From Chryseobacterium sp. FH2 (lineage in GTDB: Bacteria; Bacteroidota; Bacteroidia; Flavobacteriales; Weeksellaceae): DNA of 64,000 bases. Location: positions 62,001 to 126,000 of the forward strand of contig NZ_LFNE01000008.1 in the NCBI RefSeq assembly GCF_001045455.1, read 5' to 3'. The position numbers and the translations under genes were made by a program. Positions 42,938-52,848 of this stretch are shown here, piece by piece (within the stretch, counting starts at the first letter, position 1; each line of letters starts with the position of its first letter). The notes under the pieces are model-generated. The model was not told the origin of the DNA and ran no database searches. It worked only from the letters and a program-made list of their open reading frames with translations.

Positions 42938-44218
42938 TTAAACTTCTAATTCTTTTTCCACTTCATTGGGATGATCAAGACAATATTGAAGCTGGCTTTT
43001 GTCTAACTGTTTTTCCCAATTGGCAACTACTACGGTTGCAACAGAGTTTCCGATAACATTGGTCAAAGCTCTACATTCACTCATGAATTTATCAATTCCT
43101 AAAATCAAAGTCATCCCTGCTATCGGAATTTCAGGAACTACGGCTAAAGTTGCCGCTAAAGTTACAAATCCTGCACCCGTAACGCCGGCAGCACCTTTTG
43201 AGCTCAGCATAGCTACCAAAAGCAGCATCAATTGTTTTTCAATCGGAAGATGGATATTTAAAGCCTGCGCAATAAAGAGTGAAGCGAGAGTCATATAAAT
43301 ATTAGTTCCGTCAAGATTAAAGGAATATCCCGTCGGGACAACCAATCCTACAATCGCTCTTGAGCAGCCTGCTTTTTCCAGTTTTTCCATAATTCCTGGA
43401 AGTGCAGATTCTGAAGAACTTGTTCCCAGTACCAGGAGAAGTTCTTCTTTGAGGTAAAACATCAATTTGAAAATATTAAAACCATTGTACCAGGCAACAG
43501 CTCCCAAAACTAAAACAACAAACAGAATAGAAGTAATATAAAAAGTACCCACTAAAAATATAAGGTTCAGAACAGAATGAATTCCATACTTTCCGATAGT
43601 AAAAGCCATTGCTCCGAATGCTCCAATCGGAGCCAGTTTCATCAGAATATGTACAATCTTGAAAATCGGAGTAGCTAAATCTTGAAGAAAATCCGTTACT
43701 TTCTTACTTTTTTCTTTTGTTAAAACCAATGCAATTCCCATTAAGATAGCTACCAGAAGCACCTGTAAAATATTTTCGCCAACTAAAGGGCTGAATAGCG
43801 TTTCAGGAATAATATTCATGATGAAACCGGTAAGAGTTGTCTCGTGGGCTTTCTGCTGATATTGTGAAACATCGCCTGAAAGAGTAGAAGGATCGATATT
43901 TAAGCCGTGCCCTGGTTGTAAAATGTTTCCGACAATCAAACCTATTATCAAAGCTAATGTTGAAAAAGTAAAGAAATAAATCATCGCTTTTATGGCAATT
44001 CTTCCAACTTTTTTCAGGTCGGTCATATGGGCAATCCCTAATGTAAGGGTGATGAAAATTACCGGTGCAATAATCATTTTTACCAGTTTTATGAATCCAT
44101 CTCCCAAAGGTTTCATTTTTTCACCCAGTTCGGGGTAGAAATTTCCTAAAAGAATTCCTCCTACAATGGCAATAATTACCTGAAAATAAATCTGTTGATA
44201 GAATTTTGTTGTCTTCAA
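42938..44218 (-). CDS. Dicarboxylate/amino acid:cation symporter (DAACS family)
   Basis: 426 residues, about eight membrane spans. The reentrant-loop and substrate motifs of GltP/DctA-type carriers are present: [58 protein letters not shown] and the [16 protein letters not shown] helix. It imports C4-dicarboxylates or acidic amino acids with cations; the exact substrate is not decidable here. The start appears to be TTG at 44218 ([13 protein letters not shown]), as no ATG fits the conserved N-terminus. Confidence 0.9.
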   Translation of the reverse strand: MKTTKFYQQIYFQVIIAIVGGILLGNFYPELGEKMKPLGDGFIKLVKMIIAPVIFITLTLGIAHMTDLKKVGRIAIKAMIYFFTFSTLALIIGLIVGNILQPGHGLNIDPSTLSGDVSQYQQKAHETTLTGFIMNIIPETLFSPLVGENILQVLLVAILMGIALVLTKEKSKKVTDFLQDLATPIFKIVHILMKLAPIGAFGAMAFTIGKYGIHSVLNLIFLVGTFYITSILFVVLVLGAVAWYNGFNIFKLMFYLKEELLLVLGTSSSESALPGIMEKLEKAGCSRAIVGLVVPTGYSFNLDGTNIYMTLASLFIAQALNIHLPIEKQLMLLLVAMLSSKGAAGVTGAGFVTLAATLAVVPEIPIAGMTLILGIDKFMSECRALTNVIGNSVATVVVANWEKQLDKSQLQYCLDHPNEVEKELEV

Positions 44219-44577
44219 AACAGTAGCTTTTGATTTTTAAAAGGCGAAAATTAGGAAAATTTATCTTTAAATATGACAAAAGTCATAAAAAATTCTGGAT
44301 GGCTCCTAAAGTATACCGTAGATGATGACTTCTGTACTTGAAATAATAATATAATTTCATAATAGTAAAAACATATAAAAATTACTGCTATTCTTAACAA
44401 AAAAATTCCCTCACAAAATTAGAAAGTGTGACACTTATTATTAAAAAATACTCTGATTAAGTTCAGAGTATTTTTACTTAGAAGATAGGGGGTAATGATT
44501 GGCGAGGATATAGCGTATTTTTTTAAATAAATAGATAAAGCCGGAATTACAGAAATCACCGGGCTCATAATTCAAAT
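44219..44577. other. 359-bp gap between the symporter and ggt
   Basis: It contains the ggt terminator (44444-44475) and must contain the symporter promoter. I see no exact TAnnTTTG box on the minus strand and no further coding or RNA feature. Confidence 0.5.
44444..44475. terminator. Terminator downstream of ggt
   Basis: Twelve-bp stem AAAAATACTCTG / CAGAGTATTTTT with 8-base loop, flanked by A and T runs so usable in both directions. It is about 100 bp past the ggt stop codon. Confidence 0.8.
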
Positions 44578-46263
44578 TTATTCTACCCCAACAGAATCAT
44601 CTCCACGGCCGTCTGCCACAGCATGAATTGTTCCATTATCATCAATGGTAATCATTTCTGTCTTTCCGATACGATCCCATCTTTCTGTTTTATACCCTAG
44701 TTTTTCCAAATCTTTAATCGTGCTTTCAGGAAAGTTTTTTTCAAAAGCTACTGTTTCAGGAAGCCATTGATGATGGAATTTCGGTGCATTTACCGATATA
44801 TTTGCATTTTGTTTAAAATCAACAGTATTTACAATCGATTGGTATACAGAAGTTGGTATTGTAGTTCCTCCCGGAGTTCCTACAACCATGTAAGGCTTTC
44901 CGTTTTTCAATAAAATTGTTGGAGTCATTGACGAAAGCATTCTTTTATTGGGCTGAATAGCATTAGCTTCTCCGCCTACTGCTCCAAACATGTTCGGAAC
45001 ACCCGGTTTTATGGAGAAATCATCCATTTCGTTATTTAAAAAAAATCCGGCTCCTGAAACAACAACTTTACTTCCGTATAACCCATTCAAAGTGGTTGTC
45101 ACAGAAGCAGCATTGCCTTCTTTATCTAAAACCGAAATATGAGTGGTTTCCGTTGATTCTTTTGGCTGTTTAATGATTTTTCCGACTTCGGCACTTGAAG
45201 TAGCTTTATTAAAACCGAAGCTTTTCCATCTGTTTTTCAAGTAGTCATCAGAAATCAGATATGCTGTTTTATCTTGAATGAAATCCGGATCTCCCATGTA
45301 TTCTGCTCGATCGGCAAATGCTCGTCTTTCAGCTTCCACCATAATCTGAACCGCCTGAGTAGAATTTTGTTGATATTTTTCGAGATTTTCATAACTCGCC
45401 ATTTTTAGCATTTGAGCAAGAAGAACACCTCCGCTTGAAGGAAGAGGCATTGAAATAACATTATTGCCTTTATAATCAAATTCCAAAGCTTTCCTTTCCG
45501 CAACTTTATAATTTTTAAGATCTTCTAACGTTATGATTCCGTTTCCTTTTTTCATCTCAGCGACTAAAAGTTGGGCTGTTTTTCCTTCATAAAAACCTTT
45601 TGCTCCAAGTTTTTGAATCAATCTTAATGTTTCCGCCAATTCTTTCTGAACCAAAATATCTCCCGCTTTCCAAGGGTTGCTTTTCACAAAAACAATAGAA
45701 GATTTATTATGTTTCTGAAAATATTCTCTTTGAGAGTTTAGCATGTCCGCTTCCAACTCGGTAATCGCAAATCCTTTTTCAGCCAGATCAATAGCAGGCT
45801 GAATGATTTTCTCCATTGGAAGTTTACAATATTTCAATGTTGCAAAAAAACCTGCTACACTTCCAGGAATCCCTACAGCCAATCTTCCGTTTTGTGATAA
45901 ATCTGTGTTTGCTTTCCCGTTTTTGTCGAGATACATATCTCTTGAAGCTTTTTTTGGAGCTGTTTCACGATAATCCAATGTAAATTTTTCACCGTTGTTT
46001 TTCACTCCCACTAAAAAACCGCCTCCTCCGATGTTTCCGGCTTGAGGGTAAACAACCGCCAATGCATACTGAGCTGCGGTAATTGCATCATAAGCATTTC
46101 CGCCCATTTTCAAAATTTGTGCTCCGGCTTCACTTGCCAGGGGATGTGCCGAAACTACGACTCCTTTATTTTTTACCTTTACCTCCTTTACGATGTTAAT
46201 GTCTGTGTACTGTGCTGATATTGATTGAGTTGCAAGTACTAATATGATGATAAACTTCCTCAT
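44578..46263 (-). CDS. ggt: Gamma-glutamyltransferase
   Basis: 561 residues, signal peptide MRKFIIILVLATQSISAQ, periplasmic. The enzyme hydrolyses or transfers the gamma-glutamyl group of glutathione and is made as a self-cleaving precursor. The nucleophile Thr lies in ESTETTHISVLDKEGNAASV, NGLYGSKVVVSGAGFFLNNE and MDDFS follow, and TPTILLKNGKPYMVVGTPGG completes the pattern. HPLASEAGAQILKMGGNAYD is the N-terminal landmark. It stands alone and is divergent from the threonine dehydrogenase gene. Confidence 0.93.
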   Translation of the reverse strand: MRKFIIILVLATQSISAQYTDINIVKEVKVKNKGVVVSAHPLASEAGAQILKMGGNAYDAITAAQYALAVVYPQAGNIGGGGFLVGVKNNGEKFTLDYRETAPKKASRDMYLDKNGKANTDLSQNGRLAVGIPGSVAGFFATLKYCKLPMEKIIQPAIDLAEKGFAITELEADMLNSQREYFQKHNKSSIVFVKSNPWKAGDILVQKELAETLRLIQKLGAKGFYEGKTAQLLVAEMKKGNGIITLEDLKNYKVAERKALEFDYKGNNVISMPLPSSGGVLLAQMLKMASYENLEKYQQNSTQAVQIMVEAERRAFADRAEYMGDPDFIQDKTAYLISDDYLKNRWKSFGFNKATSSAEVGKIIKQPKESTETTHISVLDKEGNAASVTTTLNGLYGSKVVVSGAGFFLNNEMDDFSIKPGVPNMFGAVGGEANAIQPNKRMLSSMTPTILLKNGKPYMVVGTPGGTTIPTSVYQSIVNTVDFKQNANISVNAPKFHHQWLPETVAFEKNFPESTIKDLEKLGYKTERWDRIGKTEMITIDDNGTIHAVADGRGDDSVGVE

Positions 46264-46297
46264 GATAAAAATTATAACCGAATTTACAAATTTTGTT

Positions 46298-46328
46298 TTT
46301 GAGAAGGGGGGTAAAATTTTTATTTTTG
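46298..46328 (+). promoter_or_regulatory. Promoter of the threonine dehydrogenase gene
   Basis: TTTG at 46298-46301 and TATTTTTG at 46321-46328 with 19-bp spacing, a full match to the Bacteroidota consensus, 25 bp before the ATG. Confidence 0.75.
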
Positions 46329-46353
46329 CTTAAATCAACTAATAATAAGATAA

Positions 46354-47319
46354 ATGGAATCCTATACGGAAAAAATATTGATTACAGGTGCCTTAGGACA
46401 AATTGGAACCGAACTTACAAACAGACTTGTTGAAATTCACGGAGCTGATAATGTAGTTGCTTCAGGGCTGGACAGATGGCAAAAAGGAATTACTGCTGCA
46501 GGGCATTATGAGAGAATGGATGTTACTAATACCCAGCTGGTAAAGCAGGTGATTAAAGATTATGAAATCACTACAGTTTACCATTTGGCTTCGTTATTGT
46601 CCGGAACATCAGAAAAGCAGCCTATTTTTGCTTGGAAACTAAATCTTGAACCTCTTCTTCAGTTTTGCGAAATGGCAAAGGAAGGTCTTCTCAAAAAGAT
46701 TTTCTGGCCAAGTTCTATTGCGGTTTTCGGGAAAGGAATTCCAAAAGAAAATGTCGGGCAGGATGTTGTTTTAAATCCTACAACAGTCTACGGAATTTCA
46801 AAAATGGCAGGTGAAAAATGGTGCGAATATTATTTTGATAAATATGGGGTAGATGTAAGGAGCATCAGATACCCCGGATTGATTTCATGGAAAACTCCGG
46901 CAGGTGGTGGAACAACTGATTATGCAGTTGAAATTTTCTACGAAGCAATTGAAGAGAAAAAGTATACAAGTTTCATTTCAGAAAATACGGGAATGCCTAT
47001 GTTATATATGGACGATGCGATAAATGCAACATTGAAATTAATGGAAGCTCCGGCAGAACATCTTACCGTTCGATCATCTTATAATTTAGGTGGAATGTCT
47101 TTTACTCCAAAAGAATTGGCAGAAGAAATCAGGAAAGAAATCCCTGAATTTACGATTGATTATAAACCAGATTTCAGACAGGCAATTGCAGATTCCTGGC
47201 CGGCTTCAATTGATGATTCTGTAGCGAAAAAAGATTGGGGGCTTACGTACGATTTCGGGATTTCAGAGATGTCAAAAGATATGATTAAGAATCTGAAAGT
47301 AAAATTAGGTAAGAATTAA
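46354..47319 (+). CDS. L-threonine 3-dehydrogenase, epimerase-type
   Basis: 321 residues of the extended SDR/UDP-galactose-epimerase superfamily. KILITGALGQIGTELTNRL binds NAD, STVYG-type catalytic stretch is PTTVYGISKMAGEKWCEYYF (Tyr-x-x-x-Lys). RYPGLISWKTPAGGGTTDYA and VEIFYEAI are distinctive of the short-chain L-threonine dehydrogenases known from flavobacteria and animals, separating it from sugar epimerases. It oxidises L-threonine to 2-amino-3-ketobutyrate. Confidence 0.88.
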   Translation: MESYTEKILITGALGQIGTELTNRLVEIHGADNVVASGLDRWQKGITAAGHYERMDVTNTQLVKQVIKDYEITTVYHLASLLSGTSEKQPIFAWKLNLEPLLQFCEMAKEGLLKKIFWPSSIAVFGKGIPKENVGQDVVLNPTTVYGISKMAGEKWCEYYFDKYGVDVRSIRYPGLISWKTPAGGGTTDYAVEIFYEAIEEKKYTSFISENTGMPMLYMDDAINATLKLMEAPAEHLTVRSSYNLGGMSFTPKELAEEIRKEIPEFTIDYKPDFRQAIADSWPASIDDSVAKKDWGLTYDFGISEMSKDMIKNLKVKLGKN

Positions 47320-47403
47320 TTTACTTAAATTTTACTTTAAATATAGTTATTTTTAACATCTGATTTTTAATTGATTACAAATTTTATCTAAATTTTAATT
47401 TAA

Positions 47404-48156
47404 ATGATATTATTGACTTTCAACATTGTTAATATTGAAGCTGAAATAAAAAATGATGCTCAGATTTCCGATGATGAAAAATTAAAAATCACAGAGAATA
47501 ATATAAAAGCGATTCTTAGAATTTTAGATCTTCATGATGTAAAATCCAGTTTTTTTATTGAAATTTCTGTTGTTGAAAAACTTCAAAATCTTATAAAAGC
47601 AATTTCAACCAAAGGTCATGAAATTGCTTTTTATAATAAAAATTCAAATCTTCAGCAAATTGAAAATGCGAAGAAATTTACTCAGGATTTTCTGGAAAAA
47701 CAGATCCGTGGGATTCGTCAGAAAGATTTTAAACAGCCTCAGGAAAGTTTAAAATTATTGGAGTTTAATTATATTTCAAATATTGATAACGCAAATATTC
47801 TTTTTCCTTTCAAACGTCTGAAAAGGGATACGGAAATCAGTGAAGAAGACGGATTGAGCATTGTTCCTGAAAGTATTTCCCCTTACAGTCAATTGCCGTA
47901 CAATGATTTTGTGTTTCAGATTCTGCCGATGAAATATTATCAGAATATGGTTTTTGAAACATTAAAGAATGATGATTTTGTTTTGATCTATCTTAATTCC
48001 TGGCAGTTTACTGATTTTAAGAGATATCAGTTTGATATTCCTTTTTACAGGAAATTAAATTCAGGCAAAAAAATGGAGGACAAATTAGATGCCCTCCTGA
48101 CTTTTATCAACGAGAAAGAATTGGCGACTTCCCGTATGAAAGATTATATTTTTTAG
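47404..48156 (+). CDS. Degenerate polysaccharide deacetylase-like protein
   Basis: 250 residues. ILRILDLHDVKSSFFIEISV and ISTKGHEIAFYNKNSN correspond to the NodB-type core (xLxxxxVKATFFV and KGHEIGNHTxxH), and IPFYRKLNSG fits the C-terminal DUF3473-like part. The usual metal ligands are lost: FDVE/FDDG appears as FNIVN, and the HxxxH motif is replaced by FYNKNS. Catalysis is doubtful. No signal peptide. Confidence 0.65.
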   Translation: MILLTFNIVNIEAEIKNDAQISDDEKLKITENNIKAILRILDLHDVKSSFFIEISVVEKLQNLIKAISTKGHEIAFYNKNSNLQQIENAKKFTQDFLEKQIRGIRQKDFKQPQESLKLLEFNYISNIDNANILFPFKRLKRDTEISEEDGLSIVPESISPYSQLPYNDFVFQILPMKYYQNMVFETLKNDDFVLIYLNSWQFTDFKRYQFDIPFYRKLNSGKKMEDKLDALLTFINEKELATSRMKDYIF

Positions 48157-48172
48157 TTTTTTTGGAGAAAGC

Positions 48173-49378
48173 TTATGCTAATTCAAAAAGTGTAATTTCC
48201 GGTAAAACTCCAACTCTTCCCGGATAGCCCAAAACTCCAAAACCCCTGTTTACATAAAGCATTTTTCCTTCACTTTCGTATAAATCCGCCCATTTTGGAT
48301 AACGGTATTGAACGGGCGACCATTTTACGTTTTTTAAATCTAAACCAAACTGCATACCGTGCGTATGACCGGAAAGCGTTAAGTGAATGTTTCCCGGGTG
48401 CTTTTTTACCACGTAATCAAAGTGTGTAGGGTCATGGCTCATCAGGATCTTTGTTGCGGATTCTGGTACGCCCTTTAAAGCATCATCAATTCTTCCGAAC
48501 TGTGGAAAAGGCTTTAATCCCCAGTTTTCAACACCAAGGATATATAGTTTTTCACCATTTTTTTCAATAACCCTGTTTTCGTTTCTCAACATATCAAAGC
48601 CCGCCTGCTTTTCATAGTTGATTAAGGTTTCAAGATTTTGTTTTTTTGCGTCTGGCGAAGTCCAGGTTATGTAATCACCATAATCATGGTTTCCAAGCAC
48701 TGCAAACTTTCCGTCTTTTGCTTTAATTTTAGAAAATAAAGGAATAAAAGGCTTGAATTCATCAGCGACATTATTTACCATATCTCCTGTGAATAGAACC
48801 AAATCCGGATTTTGCTCGTTGATAAGATTAATTGCGTGTTCCAGCTTACCGGGATCTGTAAAGCTTCCACTGTGCACATCGGAAATTTGTATGATTTTAT
48901 AACCTTTGAAGCTTTTTGGCAGATTGGCAAAGTTTATTCTTACTCTTCTTACTCTGTGACGGTATTTCCCAAACGTAATTCCATCGATAAATAAAGCGGA
49001 AAGCACACCTCCTAAGCCAAGCCCCACCAAGCTTAAAAATTTTCTTCTTTCAGGAAAAAAGTTTTCCGTCGGTCGTGTTAATCCTATTAAATAACCACCG
49101 GTTCTGAAGATGTCATCAATTAATAAAAATAATACAATAAAAACTTTAGGTAAGATAAATACTAAAAATAGCGATATCATTATCTGGGCTCGCATTGTAC
49201 TTCTATCCGATCTTTGAAAATGCATAACCTCGTACGCGAAAATTCCATAAACAGCTAAAGATACTACCCAATATCCGAGTTTTATCCAGAAATTATCTGT
49301 TAATGTCCTTATTGCCTGGTAGATATAAACTTCAAGGAATAAGAAGATACTGGCAATAATTAAAAAATTTCTTTGCAT
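48173..49378 (-). CDS. Membrane-anchored metallophosphoesterase
   Basis: 401 residues from ATG 49378. Three to four N-terminal membrane spans (FLIIASIFLFLEVYIYQAI, LGYWVVSLAVYGIFAYEVM, IMISLFLVFILPKVFIVLFL) precede a calcineurin-like domain with all metal motifs: IIQISDVHSGS, DLVLFTGDMVNN, FAVLGNHDYGDY, ILMSHDPTHFD and LTLSGHTHGMQFG. It resembles the YaeI/UDP-DAG-pyrophosphatase-like group. An earlier in-frame ATG (49399) lies inside a hairpin and is not preferred. Confidence 0.88.
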   Translation of the reverse strand: MQRNFLIIASIFLFLEVYIYQAIRTLTDNFWIKLGYWVVSLAVYGIFAYEVMHFQRSDRSTMRAQIMISLFLVFILPKVFIVLFLLIDDIFRTGGYLIGLTRPTENFFPERRKFLSLVGLGLGGVLSALFIDGITFGKYRHRVRRVRINFANLPKSFKGYKIIQISDVHSGSFTDPGKLEHAINLINEQNPDLVLFTGDMVNNVADEFKPFIPLFSKIKAKDGKFAVLGNHDYGDYITWTSPDAKKQNLETLINYEKQAGFDMLRNENRVIEKNGEKLYILGVENWGLKPFPQFGRIDDALKGVPESATKILMSHDPTHFDYVVKKHPGNIHLTLSGHTHGMQFGLDLKNVKWSPVQYRYPKWADLYESEGKMLYVNRGFGVLGYPGRVGVLPEITLFELA

Positions 49379-49390
49379 AATAATGTTTAA

Positions 49391-49425
49391 AAAAAGCACA
49401 AAGAATAGTTTCCATGTGCTTTTTT
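49391..49425 (-). terminator. Terminator after the FabH-like gene
   Basis: Stem AAAAAGCACA / TGTGCTTTTT with 14-base loop; on the minus strand it follows the ketoacyl synthase stop codon by about 25 bp. Confidence 0.65.
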
Positions 49426-49448
49426 ATTTTTTAATTAAAAATATATTT

Positions 49449-50516
49449 TTAAGGAAATCTATAAACGATAGCATTGATATTCATTCCGGCACCTACCGAA
49501 GTCATCACAATGTTACCTTTTTCTTTAAACGTTTGACCGTCCATTTTTCCTTTAATTATTAAATCAAACATTGTAGGAATAGTTGCTACAGATGAATTTC
49601 CAAACATTTGGATAGTCATTGGGGATATTGCATGGTCGTAATCTTTCACATCGTATAGTTTGTGAAGTCTGTCGATCATGGCATAGTCCATTTTAGCATT
49701 TGCCTGGTGGATTAATATTTTGTTGATATCATCAATAGAAAGCCCTGCGTCATCAATGGTTTCTTTGATGGCTACAGGAACGTTTTTAAGAGCGTACTCA
49801 TAAATTTTTCTTCCCAGCATTCTGATAAACGGTTTATCCCTGTCAACATCTATATTTAAAGAGGGGCCGCTTACCAGGTATTCTAATTCGGGGCCATTAT
49901 CACAAATTGTATTATGAGCAATAATCCCCACATTTTCTTCGTCAGTCGCTTTTACGACAACAGCACCGGCTCCGTCAGCAAAAATCATTTTATTTCTGTC
50001 GAAAGGGTCTGTAACTCTGCTCAAAGTTTCGCTACCTACTACAAGAATAGTTTTGGCAGCTTGAGCTTTGATTAAATTATCAGCCAAAATCATTGCTTCT
50101 ACCCATCCCGGACATCCGAAAATCATATCGTAAGTGATACATTTTCTGTTTTTTATACCCAAATGGTTTTTTACTCTCGCTGCCATATTCGGCATAAAGT
50201 TTACAAGTCCGCCTGCATTTACTTCTCCAAAATTACTTGCGTAGATAATATAATCTATTTTTTCAGCATCAATTTTTGCGTCTTCAATAGCAATTTTTGC
50301 TGCTTCGTAGCCAATTTTAGAGTTCGATAGATGGTCTTCAATATATCTGCGTTCCTCAATTTCTGTAATTTCTACAAATTTTGAAATGATTTCTTCAGTA
50401 GGTTTTTCGATTTTTTCACCTTCATCCGTATAGAATTCAGAATCTAAAAAATAATCTCTACCAATAACTCTATTAGGAATATAAGATCCAGAACCAATAA
50501 TGATTGTATTCGGCAT
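49449..50516 (-). CDS. 3-oxoacyl-ACP synthase III family protein
   Basis: 355 residues of the FabH-like thiolase family. The catalytic triad is in place: Cys135 (IFGCPGWVEA), His270 (ILIHQANAKMD) and Asn307 (MFGNSSVATIP). The family condenses a starter acyl-CoA with malonyl-ACP; FabH is about 320-330 residues, and the extra N-terminal segment here (EFYTDEGEKIEKPTEEI) fits a FabH paralogue, so the true substrate may not be the fatty-acid starter. Confidence 0.85.
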   Translation of the reverse strand: MPNTIIIGSGSYIPNRVIGRDYFLDSEFYTDEGEKIEKPTEEIISKFVEITEIEERRYIEDHLSNSKIGYEAAKIAIEDAKIDAEKIDYIIYASNFGEVNAGGLVNFMPNMAARVKNHLGIKNRKCITYDMIFGCPGWVEAMILADNLIKAQAAKTILVVGSETLSRVTDPFDRNKMIFADGAGAVVVKATDEENVGIIAHNTICDNGPELEYLVSGPSLNIDVDRDKPFIRMLGRKIYEYALKNVPVAIKETIDDAGLSIDDINKILIHQANAKMDYAMIDRLHKLYDVKDYDHAISPMTIQMFGNSSVATIPTMFDLIIKGKMDGQTFKEKGNIVMTSVGAGMNINAIVYRFP

Positions 50517-50586
50517 TCGTTAAATGATTTTTTTAAAGATGCAAAGTTAATAATTAATATTAATAACGGAGAATTAAAAATATTAT

Positions 50587-50594
50587 TAAATTTG
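50587..50594 (+). promoter_or_regulatory. Promoter -7 element before the menG operon
   Basis: TAAATTTG, exact TAnnTTTG match, 22 bp before the ATG at 50617. It would drive the run 50617-52707. Confidence 0.6.
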
Positions 50595-50616
50595 CAAAAA
50601 TTGTACTTTACAATCT

Positions 50617-51186
50617 ATGAAAAACAATCCGTCGTTGAAAGGCTTATTTATAGCGGTTGTGGCGTTTATCCTGGCCTTTGGAATTTACTTCCTGTTTTTA
50701 GCCAAAAAGAACTACTACCTGGTAGATAACCCTACACCCAATACTTATTACTATAAAATAAACAATGGTTCTGAAAGCATAATTGCCGCAGGGCAATTTG
50801 TAAATGTAGATTTGAAAAAAGGAAAAAATTCTATTAAAGTTTTTGACCAGAATAAGAAATTACTTTACGATTCTGCATTTGAAGTGAAGAAAATCCGCGG
50901 GCTTATTAATATTGCACACCAGGATTATTATATCAATGATCAATATTACGGATACAATCTTAAAAAAGATTCATTACTTTTGGCTCTTGATAAGACTATG
51001 ATTGACGGCAAAGCCTATTTTGGAGGTGCACAGCACTTCAATAAGCTTTATACAGAAGATTTTTATTACAATATAGATGAAGATTACGATAAGATAATCA
51101 AAAATGTTCAGCAGGTGGAGTTTAGATCAAAAATCTTCAGAAAGCAGGATTACCTTAATTATTATAAAGAATATTACAAGTTTTAA
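50617..51186 (+). CDS. Single-span membrane protein, unknown function
   Basis: 189 residues with one N-terminal span (GLFIAVVAFILAFGIYFLFL), the remainder outside the cytoplasm and rich in Tyr, Asp and Lys (FYYNIDEDYDKIIKNVQQVE). I do not recognise a family. It lies 3 bp before menG and is probably in the same operon as menG and porT. Confidence 0.75.
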   Translation: MKNNPSLKGLFIAVVAFILAFGIYFLFLAKKNYYLVDNPTPNTYYYKINNGSESIIAAGQFVNVDLKKGKNSIKVFDQNKKLLYDSAFEVKKIRGLINIAHQDYYINDQYYGYNLKKDSLLLALDKTMIDGKAYFGGAQHFNKLYTEDFYYNIDEDYDKIIKNVQQVEFRSKIFRKQDYLNYYKEYYKF

Positions 51187-51189
51187 GTT

Positions 51190-51921
51190 TTGACAAAAGA
51201 TATTACCAAAGTTACTCCCTACAATTCTGAGGCTACGAAGAAAAGTCAGGTAGAGGATATGTTCGACAATATTGCACCAAAATATGATCTTCTGAATCAT
51301 GTTTTATCCATGAAAATTGATGTTTTATGGAGAAATACTTTGGTGAAAATGATGAAAGATGACAGCCCGCAGGAAGTACTGGATGTGGCTACAGGAACGG
51401 GCGATCTGGCAATCACGATCGAAAAAGGAACCAACGCAAAAGTAATTGGTTTAGATTTATCGCAACAAATGTTAAATGTTGGCGTTATTAAAATAAAAAA
51501 ACTTAATTTAGACGGCAAAATTTCCATGCAAAAGGGAGATGCAGAAAATTTACCTTTCGAGGACAATAGATTTGATGCTGTTTCCGTTGCATTTGGAGTA
51601 AGGAATTTTGAAAATCTTAAAAAAGGTTTAGCAGAGTTAAGAAGAGTAGTTAAAGATAACAAGAGTGTTTATATACTGGAGTTTTCAAAGGTTGAGGGGT
51701 TCTTAGGGCCATTTTATATGTTTTATTTCAAAAATATATTACCTGCCATCGGCAGATTGGTTTCTAAAGATAACAGGGCATATACATACCTTCCGGATTC
51801 TGTAAATGCATTTCCTTTCGGGGAAAAGATGAAGCAAATTCTTTTAGATACAGGATTTAAAAAAGTTGAATATAAAAAACTAAGTTTAGGTATAGCCACA
51901 ATTTATAAAGCAACAAAGTAA
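51190..51921 (+). CDS. ubiE: Demethylmenaquinone methyltransferase
   Basis: 243 residues, class I SAM methyltransferase that adds the ring methyl in the last step of menaquinone synthesis. FDNIAPKYDLLNHVLSMKID, LDVATGTGDLAITIEKG, GDAENLPFEDNRFDAVSVAF and GVRNFENLKKGL are signatures of the UbiE/MenG family. The frame opens with TTG at 51190 (LTKDITKVTPYNSEATK), which matches the usual flavobacterial N-terminus better than the internal Met. Confidence 0.93.
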   Translation: MTKDITKVTPYNSEATKKSQVEDMFDNIAPKYDLLNHVLSMKIDVLWRNTLVKMMKDDSPQEVLDVATGTGDLAITIEKGTNAKVIGLDLSQQMLNVGVIKIKKLNLDGKISMQKGDAENLPFEDNRFDAVSVAFGVRNFENLKKGLAELRRVVKDNKSVYILEFSKVEGFLGPFYMFYFKNILPAIGRLVSKDNRAYTYLPDSVNAFPFGEKMKQILLDTGFKKVEYKKLSLGIATIYKATK

Positions 51922-51924
51922 CCT

Positions 51925-52707
51925 ATGAATAAATTTTTATTAAGAGCACTGGTTTTAGCCTCAGTAAATATTGCAATGTTTGCAAATGCACAATTTAGAA
52001 CCCGAAACAGAATGGATAAGTTGGAAGACTTTGATGAGCAAAAATTCAGTTGGGGTTTTTATTTGAACGGGAACAGACTAGACTACCGTATCGTTTTGCA
52101 TCCGAGATATGGCTCATTTGAGAATCAGAATCTCGTTACATCTAAAGAGAGTTACAGTTTTGGTGCGGGGCTTATCGCTAAATGGAGACTGAATGACTAT
52201 TTGGATTTAAGGGCAGAACCGGGCTTACAATTTGCTCAAAGGGAGTTGACTTTTAATACACAATCAAATGACCAGTACGCTGCGGGAACTTTGACGAATG
52301 ATCCTTTTATTCCGATTCCGTTAACAGATAATGACAGAGTAAGGCAAATCAAATCTACTTTGGTGGATATTCCTATCATGCTGGAAGTTCACGGGCACAG
52401 ATGGTACAATTCCAGACCTTATTTTGCTGCGGGTGTGAATTATATTGTTAATTTACAGTCAAATGCAGATTCTACAGATGACAACTTGCAACAGGTTTTC
52501 AGATCCACAACGCATAATTTTGCATGGTCTGCTGAAATGGGTATTCAGTTTTACTTTAATAAATTTAAACTGACTCCGGCGGTAAGAGGTACATTTATCA
52601 TGAATAACGAAATTGTTGCGGATAATGCAACTACACCTCCTTACTGGTCATCTGCAATGTCTACATTACAGACAAGAGCGGTGATGTTTGTGCTGAAATT
52701 TGAATAA
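51925..52707 (+). CDS. porT: Type IX secretion/gliding protein PorT family
   Basis: 260 residues with signal peptide (NKFLLRALVLASVNIAMFANA). FSWGFYLNGNRLDYRIVLHP and SFGAGLIAKWRLNDYLDLRA, then RHxY-type barrel strands to the C-terminal VMFVLKFE, match PorT (SprT), an outer-membrane beta-barrel needed for type IX secretion. The order ubiE-porT is conserved in flavobacteria, supporting the call. A terminator follows at 52729. Confidence 0.87.
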   Translation: MNKFLLRALVLASVNIAMFANAQFRTRNRMDKLEDFDEQKFSWGFYLNGNRLDYRIVLHPRYGSFENQNLVTSKESYSFGAGLIAKWRLNDYLDLRAEPGLQFAQRELTFNTQSNDQYAAGTLTNDPFIPIPLTDNDRVRQIKSTLVDIPIMLEVHGHRWYNSRPYFAAGVNYIVNLQSNADSTDDNLQQVFRSTTHNFAWSAEMGIQFYFNKFKLTPAVRGTFIMNNEIVADNATTPPYWSSAMSTLQTRAVMFVLKFE

Positions 52708-52728
52708 GAAAATTAGAGTTAAAAATAT

Positions 52729-52760
52729 AAAGGAGGTACAAAATGTACCTCCTTTTTTTG
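52729..52760 (+). terminator. Terminator after porT
   Basis: Twelve-bp stem AAAGGAGGTACA / TGTACCTCCTTT with AAA loop and T-run. Confidence 0.9.
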
Positions 52761-52790
52761 GTGTCATATCAAAATATAGAGAGTTTTATT

Positions 52791-52820
52791 TTTGTTAGTA
52801 TTAATATTTTGTTATTTTTG
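52791..52820 (+). promoter_or_regulatory. Promoter of the zapA operon
   Basis: TTTG at 52791 and TATTTTTG at 52813-52820 with 18-bp spacing, good Bacteroidota match, 28 bp before the ATG at 52849. Confidence 0.7.
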
Positions 52821-52848
52821 CTAATAGTTAGAATATACAAAACCTGAA

